64,000 nt of DNA. Origin: CALGLS01 sp965222105 (lineage in GTDB: Bacteria; Bacteroidota; Bacteroidia; Chitinophagales; Saprospiraceae). Made by a program: the position numbers and the translations under genes. The stretch is taken from positions 73,646 to 137,645 of the forward strand of contig CBDCTQ010000022.1 in assembly GCA_965222105.1 (NCBI GenBank), read 5' to 3'. Of the stretch, positions 33,575 through 42,600 are shown piece after piece. The notes below the pieces were generated by a model. The model saw only the letters and a program-made list of their open reading frames with translations, did no database searches and was not told the origin of the DNA. Each line of letters starts with the position of its first letter. Positions within the stretch are counted from its first letter, which is position 1.

Positions 33575-34876
33575 ATGAAATATTCAATTTTATCATTAGG
33601 CATTTTTGCTTTCAGCCTTATTTTACTTATCGGCTGCAGTCAAAAAATGTCAGACTCAGTAACGACTGCTAAAACGACAGAACCTACCATAAATTTATCG
33701 GGAAAAACATTAGATGGTGCAACAGTAATTGCTTTTGGTCCAGACAATGTATTATTTGTCGGAGACAGCAAAGCTGCGGTAATCCATGCCATTCCTACTA
33801 AAGCAACCGAAGTTAAAGATCCAATACCATTCAATGGTTTTGGTATTGACAGAAAAATAGCAAATAAACTTGGTATCGCCGCTAGTGATTTAATTATCAA
33901 TGATATGCAAATCCACCCTGCAAGCCAAGAGGCATATATCGCCTTTAAAAACGGACATGCCCCCAGTGCAAAATCCTTGATTGCCATTGTAAGTCCAACA
34001 AGTAATAAAATACGATTTTTAGATGTTACAACAACAGGAACTAAAAAAGTATCTATTAAAGCACCTCGTACAGAAGATTTTAATTTTTACAGAGATTTTC
34101 CAGCTTCTACCCTAAACATTACCGATATTGATTATCACAATGGTTATGTCTACGTGTCCGGTTTAACGAATGGAGAATTTGCCTCTACATTGAGAAAAAT
34201 AAAATATCCTTTCAATGGGAATCAAAGCAAGGTAGCAAGCATTGAAATGTACCATGCTGTTCATGCACAAAATGAAACAAGAGCGCCTATCAGGACAATG
34301 ACTTTCGAAGAAATTAATGGGGAATCTACTTTAATAGCCGCTTATACATGTACACCATTGGTAAGTATTCCTACAAAGGAAATTAAGGAAGGAAGTCATG
34401 TAAAGGCAAAAACCATTGCAGAATTGGGTTATGGTAATACACCTATTGACATGATTACTTTTATGGCACAAGAGCAGGATGGCTCTTTTGACAAAAAACT
34501 ATTGATTACAAATAAACAGAGAAGTGCCAGTTTGATTTCATTAAAGGATTTTGCTACAGCCAATCAAGGGAATGCCTTGGGCGGTTTTACCATGGGGCCG
34601 GAAGGAGTACAAATATTCCCTGTGCCAATGGCTGGTGTCATGCAGATTTCTGAACAAAATCAAAGGATGTTAGCTATGTTAAGAAGAAATATTGATACAG
34701 GTGAAGTGGATTTGATTTCAAAGTTAAAAGGTGCCTATTTTAGGTTAAGTGATTTTGAAAGTGAATACGAATTCCCAGAGTTTACCCACAGGGAAGGTGA
34801 CCCTTGGTTTGATTATCAAAATGCTATGAAACAAATGGAAGGGTTTCCTGAATTGATGAAGGAGAAAAAGAAATAG
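33575..34876 (+). CDS. lipoprotein, probably beta-propeller, unknown function
   Basis: A 433-residue lipoprotein with the lipobox LLIGC (Cys21). The rest is built from blade-like repeats (TVIAFGPDNVLFVGDS, IHPASQEAYIAF, ITDIDYHNGYVYVSGL, STLIAAYTCTPLVSIP), which suggest a propeller. I do not recognise the family. It lies 30 nt after the monooxygenase-like gene and 12 nt before the next lipoprotein, so the three probably form one operon. The C-terminal tail is charged (MKEKKK). Confidence 0.75.
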   Translation: MKYSILSLGIFAFSLILLIGCSQKMSDSVTTAKTTEPTINLSGKTLDGATVIAFGPDNVLFVGDSKAAVIHAIPTKATEVKDPIPFNGFGIDRKIANKLGIAASDLIINDMQIHPASQEAYIAFKNGHAPSAKSLIAIVSPTSNKIRFLDVTTTGTKKVSIKAPRTEDFNFYRDFPASTLNITDIDYHNGYVYVSGLTNGEFASTLRKIKYPFNGNQSKVASIEMYHAVHAQNETRAPIRTMTFEEINGESTLIAAYTCTPLVSIPTKEIKEGSHVKAKTIAELGYGNTPIDMITFMAQEQDGSFDKKLLITNKQRSASLISLKDFATANQGNALGGFTMGPEGVQIFPVPMAGVMQISEQNQRMLAMLRRNIDTGEVDLISKLKGAYFRLSDFESEYEFPEFTHREGDPWFDYQNAMKQMEGFPELMKEKKK

Positions 34877-34888
34877 GACAAGATAAGT

Positions 34889-35752
34889 ATGTTCACACCG
34901 CAATCAGAAAAAATATTACCAAGCCTATTTGTCTGTGCAATAGGCTTGGTGTTTTTCATATTCTGCCTTTTTATGTCTTGCTACACAAAAGAGGCGCAAG
35001 ACGGCGCAAAGAAAAATCAACTTCCAAAAGTGGTGGCGATTTATCCTTCTTCTGATACCTTACCAGAAAATCTATTACGTTTTTATGTTCAATTTTCTCA
35101 TTCAATGAAAGCCGTAAATAACTTGGAAAATATAAAGTTATTGAATGAAAAAGGAAAAGAAATTAAAGGGGCTATTTTTAATAATGTATATGAACTATGG
35201 GATGGCGAACAAAAACAACTGACACTTATTCTTGACCCCTCAAGAGTGAAAACTGGATTAGTAGCACATGAAACCTTAGGGCGGGCATTAGAACCTGGAA
35301 AACGGTTCCAGCTTGTCATAGAGGAGGCAGAAGACATTCATGGCAATAAAATAGAACAACCCTATGTGAAGGATATTTACGTAACGAAGGAAGACAAAGA
35401 AATACCTGACATCAAAAACTGGGAAATTATTACTCCTGAGTTTAAGAGTCAGTATCCTTTGAAAATCATTTCCTCACAGGTTTTGGACAGGCTTTCTTTA
35501 TACCATAAGATTCGATTGTTGGATGAAATGGGTGAGGTTGTTTATGGCAAAATTGAAATAAGCAATCAAGAGAAAACTTGGTGTTTTTATCCTGAGAATA
35601 ATTGGAAAAAAGGAATTTACACTTTACAGATAAACAGTAGACTGGAGGACCCTTCTGGAAATAATCTGAACGGTTTGTTTGACCACGAATTGGGGAGTCT
35701 GAAAAGTGAGAAAGAAGGAGAAACGATGGAATTGCACGTAGAAATAAGGTAG
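34889..35752 (+). CDS. lipoprotein with Ig-like domains, unknown function
   Basis: A 287-residue protein with an N-terminal hydrophobic helix followed by FMSC (Cys31), which can serve as a lipobox although the n-region is long. Two Ig-like beta-sandwich parts follow: one begins VVAIYPSSDTLPENLLRFYV, a phrase seen at the start of SbsA-type Ig-like domains, and one near the end reads GIYTLQINSRLEDPSGNNL. It probably works with the preceding propeller lipoprotein, 12 nt upstream. No enzymatic motif is seen. Confidence 0.72.
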   Translation: MFTPQSEKILPSLFVCAIGLVFFIFCLFMSCYTKEAQDGAKKNQLPKVVAIYPSSDTLPENLLRFYVQFSHSMKAVNNLENIKLLNEKGKEIKGAIFNNVYELWDGEQKQLTLILDPSRVKTGLVAHETLGRALEPGKRFQLVIEEAEDIHGNKIEQPYVKDIYVTKEDKEIPDIKNWEIITPEFKSQYPLKIISSQVLDRLSLYHKIRLLDEMGEVVYGKIEISNQEKTWCFYPENNWKKGIYTLQINSRLEDPSGNNLNGLFDHELGSLKSEKEGETMELHVEIR

Positions 35753-36135
35753 AATTAATTTAAAGTCACTGTCCACCCCTATCGCTATCGGGGTCGATCA
35801 ATTAAATTTATCTTCAGGCCTGCCTTCAGGCCTGCCTTAAGGCGAAGCGAACCCAAAAGCGAGCCACCGCACCCTTATGGAGTTTGAAGTACGTGCTAAT
35901 TCTCTAAAGAAAATCGATAAAAGTAAAAACCGAGCTACAAGAAAAGGACGTTTGAGCAGCGACTTTATCCTCTTTTTCGGCATTTTGCGGTATCAAAAAA
36001 CCGCGTTATCGCGTCATTTCGGGTGCTGATAGTACGTACGGTTATAACAATACAATCCCAGTCCGTTTGCTGCGGGAATCAAATACTTTCAGGGAGACCC
36101 GTATCACTAAATGAAAAAAAACAATAATATTACGA
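35753..36135. other. 383-bp stretch without a convincing gene
   Basis: Near the start lies a tandem of GGCCTGCCTTCA/GGCCTGCCTTAA units (about 35816-35842), part of the palindromic repeat family. A 50-codon frame at 35877-36029 exists but has no recognised features, and I do not call it. The rest is unremarkable. Confidence 0.5.
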
Positions 36136-37083
36136 ATGAATGAAACTCTAAGGTTGTTGCTAATGATGCTCCTCCTTTCAGTTGGTTACAACGAGCTCTA
36201 TTGCCAGGAGCGTGACAATAATCAGGTTGAATGGATTAAACTCATATCCCAATATCGAGACGAATTGTTTAATAGCAAAGGGAAGGAATTAGTAAAACTC
36301 CAAAAGATTTTTGAGAATTGGAAGGAAAAAAATATTTCTGAAAAAGAAAAAATCGACTTAACCTTTCACCTTTTGAAATTAGTAAGAATTGATAAGCACA
36401 ATTTTAAGTATATTAAAAAACTGGCGAAGAAGAACATGCCAGAATCAATAATAGCGAAATACCTGACAGAAAAAGAATTAGATGCGATTTATGAAAACAG
36501 CGAAATATTGGATCTAATCCATGAAGGAATATTAGACTCAGATTTTCCATTCAAAATAAAGGGAAAAGCTGCTATATATGAAGAGTTATCTATGTTGGAT
36601 TTAGAAGGGATAAGGACATTTGGTGATGTTGGTTCGGGAGTGGGGACAATTAGCTTGCTGATAAATATGAAATATCCACGTGTAATTCAGTACGTAAATG
36701 AAATAGACAGATCCTTTTTGGATTATCAGAAGGAAAAGCTTGAAAAGACAGAATTAGGTAGCTCAAAATCTGTTACTTTTGTAAAAGGCACCAAAAAATC
36801 AACGGGATTAGAAGGGTTAGACCTTGACGCGGTATTATTGAGAAATGCGCTCCATCACTTTAGCAGGCAAGAAGATATGATTAGGTCCGTGATTCGTTCG
36901 TTAAAAGAGGGAGGAAAGATAATTTTGATAGAATCACTAAGGGAGTTGGATAATGATGGAGACATTTGTAAAAAGGCAATGAGCAAAAAGGAATTGATGG
37001 AGGTGCTTAAAGCATTTAACTTGAAAATTGTGAAAGAAAGAGTACTGGATGAAAAAATATTTTTTGAGTGCATGACGTATTAG
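36136..37083 (+). CDS. exported class I SAM-dependent methyltransferase-like protein
   Basis: A 315-residue protein. Residues 1-23 look like a signal peptide (LLLMMLLLSVGYNELYCQ). A helical region follows, then a Rossmann methyltransferase domain from about residue 140: motif I GDVGSGVGTISLL, an acidic end of strand 2 (YVNEID), and LRNALHHFSRQEDMIR with the ALHH phrase typical of class I enzymes. A secreted methyltransferase would have no SAM outside the cytoplasm, so it may be mis-started, act on a cofactor carried with it, or be a binding protein. The last residues (ECMTY, stop) are encoded by a MITE-like end at 37065. Strongly AT-rich. Confidence 0.75.
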   Translation: MNETLRLLLMMLLLSVGYNELYCQERDNNQVEWIKLISQYRDELFNSKGKELVKLQKIFENWKEKNISEKEKIDLTFHLLKLVRIDKHNFKYIKKLAKKNMPESIIAKYLTEKELDAIYENSEILDLIHEGILDSDFPFKIKGKAAIYEELSMLDLEGIRTFGDVGSGVGTISLLINMKYPRVIQYVNEIDRSFLDYQKEKLEKTELGSSKSVTFVKGTKKSTGLEGLDLDAVLLRNALHHFSRQEDMIRSVIRSLKEGGKIILIESLRELDNDGDICKKAMSKKELMEVLKAFNLKIVKERVLDEKIFFECMTY

Positions 37084-37145
37084 TGGAGCATCGCGGTTGC
37101 AAACCTGCCGGCCGGCAGGCGGGCCGCGACGAACGACGTCTACAC
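37065..37145. mobile_element. diverged partial copy of the MITE-like element
   Basis: It begins with TGAGTGCATGACG, 11 of 13 matches to the terminal repeat at 20676, and continues with TATTAGTGGAGCATCGCGGT, near-identical to the reverse complement of 20778-20797. A 20-bp insertion (37104-37123, containing CCTGCCGGCCGGCAGG) interrupts the match, which then resumes with CCGCGACGAACGACGTCT. The far terminal repeat is missing. Its first bases are the last codons and stop of the methyltransferase gene. Confidence 0.55.
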
Positions 37146-37150
37146 ACAGA

Positions 37151-37187
37151 CCCCGCTGGTCGAAGTTTCAAACTTCGACCAGCGGGG
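37151..37187. repeat. perfect 18-bp inverted repeat with a 1-nt loop
   Basis: CCCCGCTGGTCGAAGTTT (37151-37168), C, AAACTTCGACCAGCGGGG (37170-37187). It sits 50 bp upstream of the DUF4139 gene. No T-tract follows on the plus strand, so a simple terminator is unlikely. In a transcript it would form a very stable hairpin. Confidence 0.8.
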
Positions 37188-37237
37188 GTGCATAGCCACC
37201 ATCCTGGTAAACCATCAATAAATAAAAAACGAAAACC

Positions 37238-38869
37238 ATGAAAATCAACCTGCTGATCGCGTTGCTCCTCACCTGTCATAGCCTCAAAGGGCAAAATAAA
37301 TTGACCACCAAAAGATTAACGGTGTTCAAAGATGCCACCGTCTTTGTCGAAAAAGAAGGAAACTTCGACGTCAAAGAAAAGGTGGTAAAAATTGATTTGC
37401 CACTGAAAAAGAGGAATCCCAAACAATCCAATTACAACAGGCCAAATCAATACGTAGCAAATGAAATTATTCTTGGAACGCTAAACGTCCATGCAAAAGA
37501 CAATATAATTCTTTCGAGAAAATCAGTAAAAACAAAAGAAGCGGATACGCCGATTGAATCGATCGATCGGTTACTTGTGCAAAATAAAGGGAAAAGAATT
37601 AAAATCAACTTGAGAGGCAGCGAAGAAGAGATAACCGGACAAATATATTCGGTCGACAGGTTAATATCTGGGTTACATTATAGAGACAATGTTTCGGAGC
37701 AAACACTGCTGTTGAGAGAGAATAACCAATGGCAGTTTGTAAGCCTGTCTGAAATAAGAAATTTTGAATTTATTGACACACCTTCATTATTTTCCGAATC
37801 GGAAAAGAAGCATTTGATTTTGCAATTGGAAAAGGATAAAAGCAAGCAGCAGATAGAATTATCCTATTTGCGAAAAGGCATTACCTGGACCCCGAACTAT
37901 CACATTGACTTGAAAGCGGATAACAAGTTTGAATTGAGCTTGAAAGCTGTTGTAGTAAATGATGTGGAAGAATTGTTAAATGGAGAACTGAATCTGGCTG
38001 TCGGAATCCCTGTGTTTAAATATGCAGCAATAGGTGATCCCATATTTTCGTCGGATAGAGTGATTGATTTTGTAAACAGAATAGATAAAAGTGAAGAAGC
38101 ACCGGGCACAACTTCCAGGAACTTCATAAACATGCAATCGGAAATGAACCTTAGAGAGATAAGGTACGGCAACAGCGTTTTTCCCATTCTTGAAAGTGAC
38201 ACAGATGATGATATATACACCTACGGAATAGACAATGTCAGCCTGGGCAAAGGGGAAAGATTGAACTTAGATATTGCAGCGCTAAAAGGCAACTATGAAG
38301 ACGTCTATATGATCGACCTGAGGTCGAACGAGTACTTTATTTCGAGTTCCCGCAGTCAAAGAAAAAAAGAAGAGCAGGAATCAAACGACGTATGGCATAC
38401 CATCAGGTTTTTGAATTCTGCCGGCCTACCCTTCACAACCGGAACCGTGTTGTTTAGAAAAGAACTGACCAACAATAGAGTGAAACCCATTAGCCAGGGA
38501 CGACTGGATTATACCCCCGATGGAGAACATTGCTATGTCAAGATGAGTATCGCTCCTAATATACTTGTTCAAGATTCCGACAAAGAACAGTCGAGAAGTA
38601 AAGATGAGACAGGTCACAGAGGATACTTTGTGAAAGTTCAGGGAGAAATTGAAATTACGAATTTTAAAGAAGATAATTTGGAATTGTTGATAGACAGAAA
38701 TATCAGGGGAATTAAATTGTTGGATTCTTCTGAAGATTGGAAAGTGTTGCAAACATCGAGGTATCTTTTCGAAAACAACCAAACCAACCTGGTGAGATGG
38801 AAGCTGAATATGAAACCCCAGGAAACGAAAATAATCACTTACACTTACGAGGTTTATGTGATGCATTAG
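37238..38869 (+). CDS. exported DUF4139 (mucoidy-inhibitor-like) protein
   Basis: A 543-residue protein with a signal peptide ending SLKGQ (about residue 19). The N-terminus TVFKDATVFVEKEGNF is the usual opening of DUF4139/MuiA-like proteins. The middle holds WTPNYHIDL, the phrase that starts the DUF4139 domain, and the protein closes with VRWKLNMKPQETKIITYTYEVYV, as is typical of these proteins. Unlike classical members it lacks the long central coiled coil. Function unknown; probably periplasmic. It is convergent with the thioredoxin-like lipoprotein gene and has an 18-bp hairpin upstream. Confidence 0.82.
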   Translation: MKINLLIALLLTCHSLKGQNKLTTKRLTVFKDATVFVEKEGNFDVKEKVVKIDLPLKKRNPKQSNYNRPNQYVANEIILGTLNVHAKDNIILSRKSVKTKEADTPIESIDRLLVQNKGKRIKINLRGSEEEITGQIYSVDRLISGLHYRDNVSEQTLLLRENNQWQFVSLSEIRNFEFIDTPSLFSESEKKHLILQLEKDKSKQQIELSYLRKGITWTPNYHIDLKADNKFELSLKAVVVNDVEELLNGELNLAVGIPVFKYAAIGDPIFSSDRVIDFVNRIDKSEEAPGTTSRNFINMQSEMNLREIRYGNSVFPILESDTDDDIYTYGIDNVSLGKGERLNLDIAALKGNYEDVYMIDLRSNEYFISSSRSQRKKEEQESNDVWHTIRFLNSAGLPFTTGTVLFRKELTNNRVKPISQGRLDYTPDGEHCYVKMSIAPNILVQDSDKEQSRSKDETGHRGYFVKVQGEIEITNFKEDNLELLIDRNIRGIKLLDSSEDWKVLQTSRYLFENNQTNLVRWKLNMKPQETKIITYTYEVYVMH

Positions 38870-38895
38870 ATACACCGGCGCTTCCCACAGCTTCC

Positions 38896-39471
38896 CTACA
38901 ACAACCGCTTAATCCAAGCCTCCATCTCCAAAAAGTCATCCCTACAACCGGCGTGCTCGTCCACACCATCTGCATGATACTCCCCACCCGGATGAATATG
39001 CCGGATGATCCCCGACCGGTCGATCAAAAAGCTAACGGAAGTAAAAGTCCGTCGCCCACCATCCAGCCAATACCGTTTCAGATTTGCCCAATCTTCATCC
39101 AAAGCAACTGGAAATTCAAAACCCTTTTCAGCGGCAAGCATCTCAACCGCCTCAACACCAACCGGGCCAGGGTAGGGCTTGGGATGGTAAATGCCGATCA
39201 CGACCAACCCTTCGGAAGCGTATTGTTGGTGAAAATAGTTGAGCGATGGCGCCGTTGCAACGCAAAACCGGCACCTGTCCACCCACCACCGCAATAGGAC
39301 TACTTTGCCATTAAGTTCCTCCAATGAAAGAGGAGGGGAATTAATCCATGCCATCGGTTGCCACGCCGGGGCCATTTCGCCGATCAACTCCTTGCCTTCA
39401 GAAGGAGAAAGAGAGGGATGGCAGCTCATAGCTACAAGCAATACAAATAATGCAAAACGATAAACAAACAT
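38896..39471 (-). CDS. thioredoxin-like (TlpA/AhpC-TSA) lipoprotein
   Basis: I start at 39471 (MFVYRFALFVLLVAMSC), 191 residues; the frame is open to 39567, but the lipobox VAMSC (Cys17) shows the true start. The redoxin domain has LSLEELNGKVVLLRWWVDRC with the active-site pair C-R-F-C, then PSLNYFHQQYASEGLVVIGI and VSFLIDRSGIIRHIHPG. It would reduce disulfides or be part of cytochrome maturation on the periplasmic side. Pro before the last strand (cis-Pro) is replaced by TSVSF, which is unusual. It is convergent with the DUF4139 gene. Confidence 0.85.
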   Translation of the reverse strand: MFVYRFALFVLLVAMSCHPSLSPSEGKELIGEMAPAWQPMAWINSPPLSLEELNGKVVLLRWWVDRCRFCVATAPSLNYFHQQYASEGLVVIGIYHPKPYPGPVGVEAVEMLAAEKGFEFPVALDEDWANLKRYWLDGGRRTFTSVSFLIDRSGIIRHIHPGGEYHADGVDEHAGCRDDFLEMEAWIKRLL

Positions 39472-39648
39472 ATCTTCTGATATAGGCTCTCGCCAATGCT
39501 GCTGGCGCCCGCCTCTCCCAACCAGCGCTTCCACGTCAAGGTTAAAAACCTTGGCGAAGGCCATCAACGATGGCCGCTTTGCGTTCTTTGCGGTTGATCA
39601 ATCCCGATGTCGTCTCCTAACTGGCGCTTTCACTCAAGTATAAACGCA

Positions 39649-42600
39649 TCAATACCCACCCATCAATACCACCCGTTCCGAATACCGCCGGCCATCCGCC
39701 AGCTTCATCACCAAAATATACCACCCGTTCATCTGGCCCGAAAGATCGATCTTCATCGGATTGATGAACAATTCTTCTACCTCCTTTCGATACACTATCA
39801 CACCCAGCGCATTGCGAACTTCAAAAGTCGCCGCCTGGCCAATACCCACTTCCGGCCGCACATAAACCACCCCACCTGTAGGATTGGGGTAGAGGAAAAC
39901 AGAAGGACTTGTCTCCAATTTCGATTGAACCGCATGGGGCTGCCCACCTCCGGGGCCACTCATATTAGCTCCCGCTCCACCACTGATCACCACCGCCTCA
40001 TTGTGCGAACAGGTAGTCGCCCAATTGCCATCAAAAAGCAATACATCGATGTGGTAAGTCCCCGGCGCCAGGTTGCTGACGGTTTGCGGATTGTTGCAGT
40101 CGTCCAAACATTCAAATACAACCTGCCAGCTGGGATCAAACAGCCGTATTTTGTAGTGGGGACTATTGTCAAATGAAAAAGTAATACTATTGTTGGAAGT
40201 AGAGTAGCTTAGCCCACAGGGCCCTCCGCCAATCGGCGTACCCGCACAAGTACAACCGTCCGATTGTATCACATCATTGGTGGTATTGGGATTGCCGTCA
40301 TCGCAGGAGCTGCCTACCAGGGCCGGGAGGTCGGGGTTGTTGTCGTCGCAGTCGTCCGGTGCGCAAACGCCGTCATTATCCGCATCGGTGCAGGGGCCGT
40401 CCGACACTTCCACATATTCTGTCACTTCGCAGATCGATTGCCAGTTGGCGGTAAAAAACCGCACTTTCACATAATAGGTGCCTTCCGGCAAATTGGACAC
40501 CGTTTCGGTGGCGTTGCAACTATTATTGCAGTTAAAAACCGTACTCCACGACGGGTCAAACACCTGGATGATCGAAATCGGTGCTATTACCCCGCTGATG
40601 GTAATACTGTTGGAGCCAGCGGATATCTGAACCGTCGAACAATCCGGGTCGCCCGTAGGCGTACCGGCGCAGGTACAGCCATCGGATTGAATGACGTCGT
40701 TATTTGTAGTAGGATTGTTATCATCACAGGGGGTGCCGGGAGCGGTAGGCACGGAGGGGTCGTTGTCGTCGCAATCGTCGGCGGCACAGACACCGTCGTT
40801 GTCATTGTCGGGACAACCGGAACCATCCACCGTAAAGGGCTCCTGCAGGACGCACAAACTCTGCCAGTTGGCATCCATCAATAAAACGTCCAGGATATAA
40901 TCGCCTTCCGGCAAAGTCACCGTCTGGGGATTATTGCAATCGTCAAAACATTCAAATACGATCTGCCACCCCGCATCAAACACCCTGATCTTGACGTGTG
41001 GCGCCACGGCATCATTTACCGTAAGGGTCGTTCCGTTTACCGACCAGGTAAAACCACAGGGGTTATTGCCGGTGCCCTGACAGGTGCAGCCATCCGCCTG
41101 GATCACATCATTGTCGGTATTCGGATCGCCATCATCGCAGGGCGTACCCGGAGTAGTGGGGAGCGAGGGGTCGTTGATGGCACAGTCGTCGGCATTACAT
41201 ACGCCATCATTGTCGTCGTCGAGGCAATTAAAAGTACTACAGGGCAACTCCATCAAAAAGAACATTTCGGCCGACCCGTCATTAAAACTCCACTCCCCAT
41301 TCCAGCGGTGAAATTCCACATAATCGTTTTGGGCGGTATTGGTTCCGCACCAGGAGCAATTATCGTAATTGGTGTAAGTCACCGGGCTGCCATCTTCCCA
41401 CTGCAACTGACCTTCCACGAGGTAATCCGTCAACCCAATGAAAGCCACGTCTTCCTCCATGTTATCTTGTACAAAATCGTTTTCAGCCTGATCGCTGATC
41501 GACAGCAAATACCCTCCGTGCGACTCGCATATCTCCTTGGCGGCCGTCCAGGTGGTATCGAATTTAGAAATAAAATACTTATTGCCGTTATAGCTGCCCC
41601 GATAGTTGAAATTGAACCGGTACAAATGGCAATCACCAATTCCGCCTCCGGTGCTGGCTACCTTGATGGCCATCGAGCAGGAGGTTTCATTGCCGCAGTT
41701 GTCGACGGCTTTGTAGCGCACCACGTTCATCCCGAAAGGGAAAAACCCACCATTGGGGGTCGACGATTCGAGCGTCACCGTAGCTCCTCCCGACGGGCAG
41801 GTCGTGGTAGCAAAAGGCTCCTGCCAGGTGACAAAGGCTCCGCCCTCCTGTTCGGTTACCCCTAGCTCAAACTCGTAGTCGGGGCAAACGAGGGTCAGTT
41901 CACCCAACGGAGTATTAATGTTAGGTGTCAGATAAATGGGCGTTCCGGTCAGGGCTACATTTTGTTCGTCGACGGTGGTTTGGGTTCCCGTTTGGGAAAA
42001 ATCCCATTCCTGCTTGGTCAGGTTGCTGATGCCAAACGATCCGGGAAATGAATAATTGGCAAAAGCCGATTCCGAAAGGTCCGTTTGAGTAATCGCCCAC
42101 AACATGTACACGTGATCTCCGTTGGGTCTTTGATAAGCTCCGCCGCCCACATTGGACGGGAGGTTCATGCTGGCTGTTTTTGAGGCATCGAAGCTACAGC
42201 CAAACAAGAAATCGGAGGCAGTTTTGTACGAAATGCCTTCATCGGTGGGTTGCTCGGTGAAGGGTTCCTCATCGTTCAATTTGAGATACAACCCCATGAG
42301 GTCGAACTCACTGTCTGCTTCCGCAAAATACTCTTTTTCGCCGAGGTCCCAAATGTGGGTCTGAACAATATCATTTTCTATTGACTTGGCCACCAGCTTG
42401 CTGATGTAATTGACCTGCAAAATATCCGATCCCACCGATTCGCTGTTGAATGCTTTTCGAGGCACATTAACCTCGGTTACCGTCCACAATTTTTCGGGAT
42501 AGGTGTTGCCATCGTAACCATATTGTTGGAGAATGGTACGTCGGGCCTGCTGGCGGTCGAGCAAACCCGCTATGGCCGCATCGCTATGACGGGTGTATAC

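Noticed and set aside
35877..36029. 50-codon frame between the island lipoprotein and the methyltransferase gene
   Set aside because: No signal, motif or coding context; likely chance.
39960..41250. Assembly artefact behind the three tandem modules
   Set aside because: The copies differ at many DNA positions, as expected for old duplications.
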